A stretch of DNA of 31,074 nt from positions 1 to 31,074 of the forward strand of contig JAISTO010000037.1 of NCBI GenBank assembly GCA_031272575.1. Direction: 5' to 3'. The position numbers were made by a program, and so were the translations under genes. The notes beneath the pieces were generated by a model. It worked only from the letters and a program-made list of their open reading frames with translations, made no database searches and had not been told where the DNA came from. Positions within the stretch are counted from its first letter, which is position 1. Every line of letters starts with the position of its first letter. Positions 15,053 through 22,410 of this stretch are shown here, piece after piece. This stretch comes from Treponema sp. (GTDB lineage: Bacteria > Spirochaetota > Spirochaetia > Treponematales > Breznakiellaceae).

Positions 15053-15081
15053 ATTATCGTGATTTTTGAGGAAAAAGTCAA
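15053..15081 (-). promoter_or_regulatory. Sigma-70-type promoter of the giant lipoprotein gene
   Basis: On the minus strand TTGACT (15076-15081) and GATAAT (15053-15058) are separated by exactly 17 bp, between the stop of the tolC-like gene and the chosen ATG. The predicted transcript start is near 15046, giving a leader of about 9 nt. This supports the start at 15037 over the longer open frame. Confidence 0.7.
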
Positions 15082-15098
15082 GGGGTAAGCAAGCCGTT

Positions 15099-16448
15099 TT
15101 AACCGCGAATTGCCGCGGCAAGTTCGGCTTCATCCTCGAAGACCCCTATGCTCCGCAGGCTCGAGAACGTCCGCAGAAAACTGAAGCGGGTCTGGATCAA
15201 CTGGCGCTTGTTCGTCTGCAGCAGCGCGGCCGCGTCCGACAGTTCCGACTGCGAGTTCCGCGAGAGGCGGTACAGTTCCAGCACATAGTCGAAGTGCCGC
15301 TGCGCGTAGTCGCAGGAGCGGCGGGCCGACAGGAAGGCGCCGGCTTCCGAGGCGAGGCTCAGCACCGCGGCGCGGAGCGTGAGCGCGAGCGTTTCCTCCG
15401 TGCCCGCGGCGTCCAGGCCGGCCTGCGCGAGCGCGATGTCCCTTTTTTTGACCGCTGCCGCGGTCACGCAGAAGTCGAGCGGAATGCTCCCGCCCAGGCT
15501 GAAACTGCCGCTGGAGGCGGCGCTGAAGCCATCGGACGGCGTGTAGCCGAGGCTCCCCAGGGACAGGGAGGCGCTGAGCGAGGGGACATAATCCCGCCGC
15601 GCCAGGGCCGCGGCCTTTTGCGCGGACTGCGTGCTGAGGCGCGAGCGGGCCAGAGCCGGGTTCTTCGCCAGCGCCCGTTCCCACAAGAGCAGGAAAAGTT
15701 TTTCGAGCGCGGCGTCATCCAGCGCGGCGGCCGCGTCTATCAGCGCGGCGGTGTCTTCACCCTCCACGCTCGCCGCGTCCGGCGCCGGCAGGTCCTCCCC
15801 TTCCGAAAAACCGGTCAGCGCCGCCAGTTTCAGGGTTGACAGGCGCAGATCGCGGCGCGCCTGATTCCGCGCGTTTTCTTTGCTTTCTTTTTCCGCGAGC
15901 GCCTGGAGGTAGTCCGCGTCACTCAGCATTTTGCTTTGCCTGCGCACCTCCGCTATCGAGAGCGCGAGGCTTGCGGTTTCCAGCGCCCCCTCCGCGCTCT
16001 CGAGGCTCGCGGCCGCTTCCAGCACCGCGTAGTAGGCGCTGTCCGCCGCCTCGAGCACCGCGTAGTACTCGGCGAGCGCCTCCTGCCGCGTCGACTCGGC
16101 CGAGATCGCGTTTATCGCTTTTTGAATCGCGTACTTGCCGCCGTCGTACACGGTCTGCGAAACGCCCGCGTTGAGCCCCGCGGAAAAACTGCTTTTCAGA
16201 TCAGTGTTTCCGTCGATATCCCACAGGGTGATTCTTGCGGAGGCCCCGAGCGAAAAGGAGGGCAGCATGCTTTGCAGCTGCGTCTTCGCGTCCAGCGCCT
16301 CGCTCTGGGCCGTGAGCGCGTAACGCGCCAGGCTCCGCGAGTGCGCGAGCGCCCGTTCCCGCGCGGCCTCGAGGCTGAGCGGTTCTTCGGCAAAAGCGGC
16401 GCAGGCCAGGACGCAAAGCGCGGCCGCGCACAGCATTCGTTTTTTCAT
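15099..16448 (-). CDS. TolC-family outer membrane efflux protein, 449 aa
   Basis: A Sec signal peptide (MKKRMLCAAALCVLACAAFAEE) is followed by SLEAARERAL, the usual opening of the outer-membrane efflux family. Two OEP repeats follow, with long Ala/Glu/Leu-rich helices (about 120-210 and 340-440) and strand segments containing S-L-S-A-S-L-S-L-G and G-x-S-Q-T-V-Y-D-G-G. Length fits TolC-type monomers, which trimerise into a channel through the outer membrane and pair with an inner-membrane pump and periplasmic adaptor; neither partner is encoded nearby. The start ATG (16446-16448) has GGGGAA as a likely Shine-Dalgarno. A sigma-54-type promoter is immediately upstream. The giant lipoprotein gene follows on the same strand after 61 bp with its own promoter. 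Confidence 0.88.
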   Translation of the reverse strand: MKKRMLCAAALCVLACAAFAEEPLSLEAARERALAHSRSLARYALTAQSEALDAKTQLQSMLPSFSLGASARITLWDIDGNTDLKSSFSAGLNAGVSQTVYDGGKYAIQKAINAISAESTRQEALAEYYAVLEAADSAYYAVLEAAASLESAEGALETASLALSIAEVRRQSKMLSDADYLQALAEKESKENARNQARRDLRLSTLKLAALTGFSEGEDLPAPDAASVEGEDTAALIDAAAALDDAALEKLFLLLWERALAKNPALARSRLSTQSAQKAAALARRDYVPSLSASLSLGSLGYTPSDGFSAASSGSFSLGGSIPLDFCVTAAAVKKRDIALAQAGLDAAGTEETLALTLRAAVLSLASEAGAFLSARRSCDYAQRHFDYVLELYRLSRNSQSELSDAAALLQTNKRQLIQTRFSFLRTFSSLRSIGVFEDEAELAAAIRG

Positions 16449-16468
16449 GATTTCCCCAACAATACTCT

Positions 16469-16485
16469 AGCAAGAATCGTGCCAA
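16469..16485 (-). promoter_or_regulatory. Sigma-54 (RpoN) -24/-12 promoter of the TolC-family gene
   Basis: TTGGCACGATTCTTGCT on the minus strand matches the consensus YTGGCACGrNNNTTGCW essentially throughout, with GG (16483-16482) and GC (16471-16470) separated by the obligatory 10 nt. Transcription would begin near 16458, about 10 nt before the ATG. No enhancer-binding-protein site could be recognised in the 50 bp upstream. Confidence 0.75.
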
Positions 16486-16538
16486 GTGGGAATCGGGGGG
16501 AGGGAGGCTTCATTTTAGTGTAAAAAATGCGCAAATCC

Positions 16539-17306
16539 CTACCGCACTTCCACTTCGGAGACCGTCTTTCCGTCCGGCGTGTAGGCCTTGCGGGGGTTGT
16601 GGTCGTCGACGACGCGCTCGCCGCGGTAAAAGAACACGTAGCGGTAGAGGCCGGGGGGGAGCGGGAGGCCGAGGCGGTATTCGCCGGGGCGCACTTCCGC
16701 CAGTTCATACATATACGGATCCCACGAGTTGAAAGAGCCGGCCACGGTGACCGTCTCCCCGGGCGCCCCGTGGAAGGCAAGGTCGAGCACCCCGGGTTTC
16801 TCCGGTTTGATGACGGAAAAATCTTCGGCAGGGGGGGGGAGGCGCAGCAGAGAATAGATGGTTCCGGACGCGTCGCTGCGGTAGTCGGGGTTGAGGGGGT
16901 CGCGGGTCCAGAGCCCGCCGGTTATTATGCGGTACTCGAGCGCGGAAACGCCGCGGGGGAGGGGCGCGACATGAAAGAGCAGGCCGGTATCCACCGTTGC
17001 GCTGAGATTTTTTTTCGCCGCTTTTGCTTCCGCGAGTTCCATCGGGTCCCGCGGCTCCATCAACTTATGAAACCAATGGACCGCCGCGTAGTGCTCGTGC
17101 GCGAAGGCAATGCCTACCCGCTGGTGCTCCTTCGCGGATGCGGAAAAAATCACCGCGTCTTCGAGGATTTCCGGCGCGCGGGCTTCGGTGTAGGTCCGCA
17201 GTACGTCGATGATATAGGGCGCAATTTCCCTGTCCGCGGCGCTGATTCTGCCGATACTTAACGTAAGGAGCAGAGCATAGAGCGCCGGTCGTGTTCGCTT
17301 TTTCAT
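16539..17306 (-). CDS. Exported protein with CBM48/AMPK-type glycogen-binding domain, 255 aa
   Basis: The start at 17304-17306 gives a clear signal peptide (MKKRTRPALYALLLTLSIGRISA). The open frame extends far upstream, but that part is antisense to the TPR gene and was not used. A middle region (about 35-165) contains a YR(I/S)I..GLWTRDPLNP segment, and the C-terminal 85 residues form an early-set carbohydrate-binding domain (V-x-V-A-G-S-F-N-S-W-D-P, then G-E-Y-R-L-x-L-x-L-P-P-G-L-Y-x-Y and V-V-D-D-H-N-P-R) as in isoamylase N-terminal domains and AMPK beta. No catalytic domain is present. A role in binding an alpha-glucan or another periplasmic partner is inferred. It diverges from the TPR gene at 17350. 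Confidence 0.8.
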   Translation of the reverse strand: MKKRTRPALYALLLTLSIGRISAADREIAPYIIDVLRTYTEARAPEILEDAVIFSASAKEHQRVGIAFAHEHYAAVHWFHKLMEPRDPMELAEAKAAKKNLSATVDTGLLFHVAPLPRGVSALEYRIITGGLWTRDPLNPDYRSDASGTIYSLLRLPPPAEDFSVIKPEKPGVLDLAFHGAPGETVTVAGSFNSWDPYMYELAEVRPGEYRLGLPLPPGLYRYVFFYRGERVVDDHNPRKAYTPDGKTVSEVEVR

Positions 17307-17313
17307 CACCGTC

Positions 17314-17342
17314 TTTACAATTATCGGCAGATCGGTCATTAT
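17314..17342 (+). promoter_or_regulatory. Likely promoter of the TPR gene, leaderless layout
   Basis: TTTACA and CATTAT are separated by 17 bp and the -10 ends 7 nt before the ATG at 17350. No Shine-Dalgarno is present. The -10 has four of six consensus bases. Confidence 0.45.
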
Positions 17343-17349
17343 TGATAAG

Positions 17350-20300
17350 ATGCCATCGCTGCAAGACCTCGAAGCCTTCAAATCCTCGTTCCTGAGCGTG
17401 GGGGGGGAGGCTGACAAACTCGCCCGCGAGGGGAGGGACCCGGAACCGTACCCGCTCCCTGACTCGGAGCCAGACTCGCTTATCGACCTGCCCTCGGCGC
17501 GGGATGATACAGGGGAAGAGGGTTTTGATGACGGCGCCGGCGGCTCCGGCGCTGGCCTTGACGGGTTTGAGAGCGCTGATGACGCCGGCGGTTCCGGCGG
17601 CTTCCTCGATCCGGCCGGCTTCAGCGATCTGTTGGGCGGCACTTCCGCCGCGGAAGAGGTCCCGGAACCGGCGCTCCCCGACGAAACCGCCACGGAAGAG
17701 AACGTCGCGGACGAAAACGTCCGCGAGGTGCTCGACGACATTCCCGATACCATAGAACCGGCGCCGGGGGCGGCGGCGGGTGACGGCGCTGACGATTTCA
17801 GTCTGCCGGACGAACTCCTGCAAAACTATGTTGATGAATCGGCTCTCGCGGAGGAGCCGCCCGTAGACGCTCCCCCCCTGGACGTCCCCCCCGTGGATGA
17901 GACTCCGGTTCAGGAACCTGACTCAGAGACAGAAAATCTACCGCCGGAAGAACCGGCGGCGGAGCCGGCACCCGAAGCGGCGGCAGCGCCGGTGCCTGAG
18001 GCGGACGAAACTACCGGTCAGGAAGTTGACCAGGGGACGGAAACTGAACCGGCGGCAGAGCCGGCTGCGGAGCCGGAAGCGGCGGCGGAAAGCCCCGATG
18101 CGGCGGGGCCCCCGGCGGACGAAACCACCGGTCAGGAAGTTGACCAGGGGACGGAAACTGAACCGGCGGCAGAGCCGGCGGCGGAGCCGGAAGCGCCGCC
18201 TTCCGGGGAATTCGGCGATCTGGGCGGCATGGAGCTCGGAGCGGCGCCGGCGGGTTCCGGCGCGGCGGCGGCTGCGCCCGCGGAGGATGAGGTCGAAGAA
18301 ATCCTCCTCAGCGAGGGGCAGACGAAGGCGCTCCTCAAAACGCTCGAGTCCTATCCCCTGAATCTCCGCATCGCCTGCGAGGAACTGATCGTCGAAGAGG
18401 CGGTCGAGCCGGAGAAGATGGCGGAACTTATCCGCGCGCTCTGCGCGGGAGCGCCCGCGCGGGAGGCGGCGGCCATCGCGGGCCGGATTCAAAACCGGAT
18501 CATCTCCATTCCCAAAGGCTTCGAACGGAAAAGCGGCGCGGAACTGGACGCCGAAGAATCGAGTTTCGGCTACATATTCCGGCATAAGTTTTTGCCGGTG
18601 CTCCGTCTCGTATTCCTTGCCGCGGCCGGCCTCATTTCCATCGGGCTTTTGATCTACTGGTTCATCGTCATTCCCCTGAAGGCAGATTCCCTTTATAAGG
18701 CGGGGCTTGAGCGCATCAACGCCAACGAGTATACCCGCGCCAACGAACGCTTCCTCGAAGCGTTCCGTCTCAAAAAAGTGAAGAAATGGTTCTACCGCTA
18801 CGCGGACGCGTTCCGCGAAAAAAAGCAGTACCAACTGGCGGAAGGCAAATATGACGAACTGCTCGCGCCGGGGAACTGGCCGGGGGACAAAAAGGGCATC
18901 CTTGACTACGCGCACATGGAAACCTTCGACCTGAAAAATTACGAGAAAGCGGAACGCCTGCTTTTTCAAAATATGCTCGATTTCGATTACGACGCGGACA
19001 AGGACATACTCCTCGCGCGCGGGGACAATTTTCTCGAATGGGCCGCGCTCGATTCCCGGTACTACGAAAGCGCCCGCGAAATGTTTGCAAAGGTGATGGA
19101 ACTCTTCGGCCAGACCGCGCCGGTACTTGAACGCATGCTGAAGTTTTTCATCCGTACCGACAACTTAAAAGAGACGCTCCCCCTCCAGCACTACTTTATG
19201 GGCGGGAAAAATAACATCGCGCCCGAGACGCTCGCGGAACTGGGGGGCTACCTTTTGGACAAGCGCTTCGCAAAGGTGGATGGGGTCCCCAACGAGTATC
19301 TCGACAGCATAGGCGGGATACGCGAAATCCTGCTGCGGGTGCACGAGGAAGCGCCGAATCTGCCGGAGGGCTACTATCACCTTGCGCGCTACTATCACCA
19401 TTTCGGCAGCCCCGACATGGACGACGAGCGCCTGACCCTCGAACGCGCGGTGAAGGTCTTTGCCGCCGCGGAGGAGGAGCCGGTGAAGCGCCTCGCCATG
19501 CGGATCGACACGCACCGCATGCTCGGCGAGGCCCTGATACGCGCGCGCGAGTTTTTTACGGCAGGGGATCGCCTCCGCGAGGGGGTGCGCCTTTACGAGG
19601 AGGGGCTCGAGCGGCGGGTGCTTGGACGGCGCGCCGAATTCGGCAGGCTCTACGCGGACCTGGGCGACCTCGCTTACTTTACGCAGGATGATGACATGGA
19701 AGGCGCGCTCCGCTATTACGGCCAGGCCGAAAGCGCGGGCTATGACACGCCGGAACTGCGCTACCGCATGGGCGCGGCCCACTATCATCTTAAAAACTGG
19801 GGGCCGGCATTCGAGTATATTTTCTCCGCGTCCCGCGATATGCCGCTGAACCGCCGCGTACTCTACGCGCTCGGCAACACCGCGTACCAGCGGGGCGACT
19901 ATTTTGCCGCGGAGACCTACTACAACCGGCTCCTCGATCTGCTCCAGAATGACTTCAACCGCTTCCGGCTCGTCATGCCGAACGAGACGCGGGTAGAGGA
20001 GGAACTCGCGGAGCGCCTTATGACCGTACAGAACAATCTGGCGGTAACGCTCGAGGCCCTTACCCGCGCCACCGGGGACAACAAGTACCGCTCCCGCGCC
20101 ATGGGGCTCTACGCGGACTCGGCCCGCGCCTGGGACCGGCTGACCCGCGACCAGCAAAGCATGGAGCGCCTCGGTTCTCTCCCCGGCCAGTCCGGCCCGG
20201 GGGTCAACCCCGCGTACCTCAACGTGCAGAACGCCCTGCACCCCCTGCTCGACTACGAGCCGCAGTTTTACTACCGCATAGACAAAGACGGCGCCGAGCC

Positions 20301-20355
20301 ATCGGAGTGGGAGGCCCTGGTACGGCCGGGCTACCGCCTCTCGGGGGGGAGGTAA
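17350..20355 (+). CDS. Large TPR-containing membrane protein with acidic N-terminal region, 1001 aa
   Basis: Residues 1 to about 310 are acidic, Ala/Pro/Glu-rich and probably disordered, with a duplicated segment (see the repeat entry). Residues 315-395 form a small helical domain (ILLSEGQTKALLKTLESYPL...). One membrane helix lies at about 414-437, followed by more than 550 residues of helical repeats with TPR character (YKAGLERINANEYTRANERF; LARYYHHFGSPD; YRMGAAHYHLKNWGPAFEY; LGNTAYQRGDYFAAETYYNRL). The topology is likely cytoplasmic N-terminus and periplasmic TPR part. TPR proteins act as assembly scaffolds; the partner is unknown. Similar architecture is seen in treponemal TPR proteins. 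A G8 run at 17400-17407 lies 16 codons from the start. The 3' end overlaps queD by 25 bp, convergently. Confidence 0.85.
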   Translation: MPSLQDLEAFKSSFLSVGGEADKLAREGRDPEPYPLPDSEPDSLIDLPSARDDTGEEGFDDGAGGSGAGLDGFESADDAGGSGGFLDPAGFSDLLGGTSAAEEVPEPALPDETATEENVADENVREVLDDIPDTIEPAPGAAAGDGADDFSLPDELLQNYVDESALAEEPPVDAPPLDVPPVDETPVQEPDSETENLPPEEPAAEPAPEAAAAPVPEADETTGQEVDQGTETEPAAEPAAEPEAAAESPDAAGPPADETTGQEVDQGTETEPAAEPAAEPEAPPSGEFGDLGGMELGAAPAGSGAAAAAPAEDEVEEILLSEGQTKALLKTLESYPLNLRIACEELIVEEAVEPEKMAELIRALCAGAPAREAAAIAGRIQNRIISIPKGFERKSGAELDAEESSFGYIFRHKFLPVLRLVFLAAAGLISIGLLIYWFIVIPLKADSLYKAGLERINANEYTRANERFLEAFRLKKVKKWFYRYADAFREKKQYQLAEGKYDELLAPGNWPGDKKGILDYAHMETFDLKNYEKAERLLFQNMLDFDYDADKDILLARGDNFLEWAALDSRYYESAREMFAKVMELFGQTAPVLERMLKFFIRTDNLKETLPLQHYFMGGKNNIAPETLAELGGYLLDKRFAKVDGVPNEYLDSIGGIREILLRVHEEAPNLPEGYYHLARYYHHFGSPDMDDERLTLERAVKVFAAAEEEPVKRLAMRIDTHRMLGEALIRAREFFTAGDRLREGVRLYEEGLERRVLGRRAEFGRLYADLGDLAYFTQDDDMEGALRYYGQAESAGYDTPELRYRMGAAHYHLKNWGPAFEYIFSASRDMPLNRRVLYALGNTAYQRGDYFAAETYYNRLLDLLQNDFNRFRLVMPNETRVEEELAERLMTVQNNLAVTLEALTRATGDNKYRSRAMGLYADSARAWDRLTRDQQSMERLGSLPGQSGPGVNPAYLNVQNALHPLLDYEPQFYYRIDKDGAEPSEWEALVRPGYRLSGGR
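18004..18195 (+). repeat. Direct repeat of about 78 bp with 114-bp period in the acidic region
   Basis: The segments starting at 18004 and 18118 are almost identical (one synonymous difference in the first 60 bp) and encode DETTGQEVDQGTETEPAAEP twice. The period of 38 codons keeps frame. This looks like a recent internal duplication that could expand or contract. Confidence 0.85.
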
Positions 20356-20717
20356 CGCGCCATGGACGAGGGGCTCTCAAAAACGTCCACCGCCGCGATA
20401 AGCGCGGGGGCCAGGCCCTGCGCGGCAAAGCGCGCGGCAAGCGCTTCGTAAATCCAGCGGGCGATACGCTCCGCGCTGGGATTGCCGTCAAATTCACTTA
20501 ATTCGTTCAGGCTGCTATGATCGAGCGGCGCAAGCGTCTCTTTCAACAGCATCTTGAGCAGGGCGAAATCCGCGGCCATGCCCCCCTCGTTCAGAGTCTC
20601 GGACTCGATCCAGAGGCGCACACGATAATTGTGCCCGTGCAGGCGTTCGCATTTGCCGTTGTACGCGCTGAGGAAATGCGCGGCGGAAAAATCAGCCTCT
20701 ACCCGTAACTGGTACAT
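20331..20717 (-). CDS. queD: QueD / 6-pyruvoyl-tetrahydropterin synthase family, 128 aa
   Basis: The protein makes 6-carboxy-5,6,7,8-tetrahydropterin from dihydroneopterin triphosphate in queuosine precursor biosynthesis. Zinc ligands are His14, His27 and His29 (FSAAH...CERLHGHNY); Cys23 is in the catalytic position; LDHSSLN at 65-71 and the F-E-S segment near the end complete the family signature. Length matches the short bacterial QueD form. The start overlaps the end of amrA by 26 bp in another frame, so translation is probably coupled. No queC, queE or queF is seen here. The product could alternatively be a related PTPS, but the short form and the Cys/His pattern favour QueD. Confidence 0.9.
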   Translation of the reverse strand: MYQLRVEADFSAAHFLSAYNGKCERLHGHNYRVRLWIESETLNEGGMAADFALLKMLLKETLAPLDHSSLNELSEFDGNPSAERIARWIYEALAARFAAQGLAPALIAAVDVFESPSSMARYLPPERR

Positions 20718-21297
20718 GGCCTGCCTCTTCCTCGCCGAAGACCTCCGCGGTAAAGGTAAACAGTTCCGCGTTTTTTTTCTTGAAGGTTCCCAAAGGCGCC
20801 CCGGCCTTGAGGCAGAGGTGATCGAGAAACTGCCGGCGATCCCAGCCCTGCTCGACCGGTACCTGCGGCAGCAGTACGCCTATGCCCTCCTCCGAAAGGA
20901 GGAAAAGCCCATGCACCCCTACCCGCACCGTCTCAGGGTCCGGGCAGGGTTCGATTTTCGACAGCACCGAAATCTCGATGCGGCATTGGGGGAGTTCGGA
21001 AAGGGTAAGGGGATAGAAGCGGGGATCCCCGAAAGCCGCTTCCGGCGCCATTTCCCGCACACATTCGCGCAGCGGGCCTGCGGCGAGGATGCGGCCTATA
21101 CAGCCGCGCAGTATCGGCTTGCCCCCCGGAGCCGGCTTCAGGTGCAGAGTGACAAACGCGCCAAGATGCTCGGCGAGCGTCCCCTCGCCGGCAAGGGGCC
21201 CCAGAACCGGCTCCCGCTTCTCGAGGCGCGCGGCAATAATTTCCCGCGCCTCCGCCAGGAGGAGTTTTTTTTCTTCATCGGTTAAGGTGATACTCAT
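20692..21297 (-). CDS. amrA: AmmeMemoRadiSam system protein A (AMMECR1 family), 201 aa
   Basis: It carries the AMMECR1 hallmark LRGCIG (63-68), then F-x-D-P-R-F-x-P-L (about 91-99), IEISVLSKIEP, HGLFLLSEEGIGVLLPQVP, the W-D-R-R-Q-F-L-D-H-L-C-x-K-A segment and a terminal F-T-A-E-V-F-G strand. AMMECR1 proteins occur with Memo and a radical SAM enzyme; the biochemical function is not established. The start ATG lacks a Shine-Dalgarno; TATACT ends 7 nt upstream of it. It overlaps queD, which is the second gene of the unit. Memo (amrB) is at the left end of the window. Confidence 0.9.
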   Translation of the reverse strand: MSITLTDEEKKLLLAEAREIIAARLEKREPVLGPLAGEGTLAEHLGAFVTLHLKPAPGGKPILRGCIGRILAAGPLRECVREMAPEAAFGDPRFYPLTLSELPQCRIEISVLSKIEPCPDPETVRVGVHGLFLLSEEGIGVLLPQVPVEQGWDRRQFLDHLCLKAGAPLGTFKKKNAELFTFTAEVFGEEEAGHVPVTGRG

Positions 21298-21304
21298 AGC
21301 AAGA

Positions 21305-21333
21305 AGTATAACAGAGGGAGAGGAAAGTGTCGA
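21305..21333 (-). promoter_or_regulatory. Promoter of amrA-queD, leaderless layout
   Basis: TCGACA (21328-21333) and TATACT (21305-21310) on minus are separated by 17 bp, each five of six consensus bases. The -10 ends 7 nt before the ATG, so transcription would start at or next to the start codon. Confidence 0.6.
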
Positions 21334-21348
21334 GCAGCCCTATCCCCA

Positions 21349-21377
21349 TTGCGCATCGCGATAAAGTATGCTATCAT
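21349..21377 (+). promoter_or_regulatory. Likely promoter of the moxR-DUF58 unit
   Basis: TTGCGC and TATCAT are separated by 17 bp on plus. The leader then contains a small hairpin (GGGGAG, loop TGACC, CTCCCC) at about 21389-21405. The promoter lies back-to-back with that of amrA. Confidence 0.45.
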
Positions 21378-21426
21378 CATTCTCTTCGGGGAGTGACCCT
21401 CCCCCCCTTGTCATGCCCTCCCCCCC

Positions 21427-22410
21427 ATGCGGCAACATGGAACCATGCAAGCAAACCGCGAATCCGCGGCCGCGGCTATCGAGCGGCTTAAGGCGGAAAC
21501 GGCCAGGGCCTTTGTCGGGCAGGAGGAACTGGTCGCGCATTGCGTCATCGCGCTCCTGGCCGGGGGGCACATTCTCGTCGAGGGGGCACCGGGGCTGGGC
21601 AAGACGCTGCTCGTGCGCTGCCTCGCGCGGGCCATAGGGGGCGAGGCGCGGCGCATTCAATTCACCCCGGACCTCATGCCCGGGGACATTACCGGCAACA
21701 TCGTGCTCGACCTCGCCACCGGCGCCTTCGTTACCCGCAAGGGGCCGGTCTTCTGCAACGTCCTGGTGGCGGACGAAATCAACCGCGCGCCGGCCAAGAC
21801 GCAGGCCGCCCTCTTCGAGGCCATGCAGGAGTTTCAGGTGAGTCTCGATGGGGTAAGCCACGCCCTCCCGTCCCCCTTCATGGTCATGGCGACCGAAAAC
21901 CCCTGCGAGCATGAGGGTACCTATCCCCTTCCGGACGCGCAGAAGGACCGCTTCCTGCTGAAACTGCAGGTGGGATACCCCACCCTCGCGGAGGAAACGG
22001 CGCTTCTTGCGCGGGTGCTGGACGGGAAGAGCGGCGCGTCCCTCGACCTCGAGGCCGTGGGGCAGGTGCTCAGCCCGCGGGAGGTGCTGGCCCTGCGGGA
22101 CCTGGCCGCGCGGGTGCGGGTCGATCCGGTCATCCTCGATTACGCGGCGCGGCTCACGGCGGCGACCCGCGACCGGGCGCTCTTCGAGACCGGCGCGGGC
22201 CCGCGCGGGAGCCTCGCGCTGGTCCGCTGCGCCCGGGCCAGGGCCCTCAGCGAGGGGCGCGACTTCGTCATCCCGGATGACATAAAGGCCCTGGCCGTCC
22301 CCGCGCTCGCCCACCGCGTCACGCTGCCGGCCGAGAGCGAACTGGAGGGGCTGGACGCGCGCCAGGCCATAGCGCGTGTGCTCGCGCGGGTCGAGGCCCC
22401 CCGGGCATGA
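21427..22410 (+). CDS. MoxR-family AAA+ ATPase, 327 aa
   Basis: This AAA+ chaperone-like ATPase has Walker A GAPGLGKT (about 53-60), Walker B V-A-D-E-I-N-R-A, the family motif KTQAALFEAMQE and sensor MATENP, then the GTYPLPDAQKDRF segment that defines MoxR proteins and a C-terminal lid. MoxR ATPases usually work with VWA-domain proteins to mature or activate partner complexes, often at the cell envelope. Two ATGs are possible (21427, or 21445 after a weak GGAACC); the family start does not decide. The stop overlaps the DUF58 start (ATGA), showing tight coupling. The usual following vWA/TPR (BatA/B) genes are missing. Confidence 0.93.
   Translation: MRQHGTMQANRESAAAAIERLKAETARAFVGQEELVAHCVIALLAGGHILVEGAPGLGKTLLVRCLARAIGGEARRIQFTPDLMPGDITGNIVLDLATGAFVTRKGPVFCNVLVADEINRAPAKTQAALFEAMQEFQVSLDGVSHALPSPFMVMATENPCEHEGTYPLPDAQKDRFLLKLQVGYPTLAEETALLARVLDGKSGASLDLEAVGQVLSPREVLALRDLAARVRVDPVILDYAARLTAATRDRALFETGAGPRGSLALVRCARARALSEGRDFVIPDDIKALAVPALAHRVTLPAESELEGLDARQAIARVLARVEAPRA

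Noticed and set aside
15038..15133. 32-codon upstream extension of the giant gene
   Set aside because: It overlaps the 3' end of the TolC-family gene and the consensus promoter at 15053-15081. The downstream ATG gives a proper signal peptide and lipobox.
17307..17753. N-terminal extension of the CBM48 protein rich in Ser
   Set aside because: It is the antisense of the acidic region of the TPR gene. The signal peptide begins at 17306.
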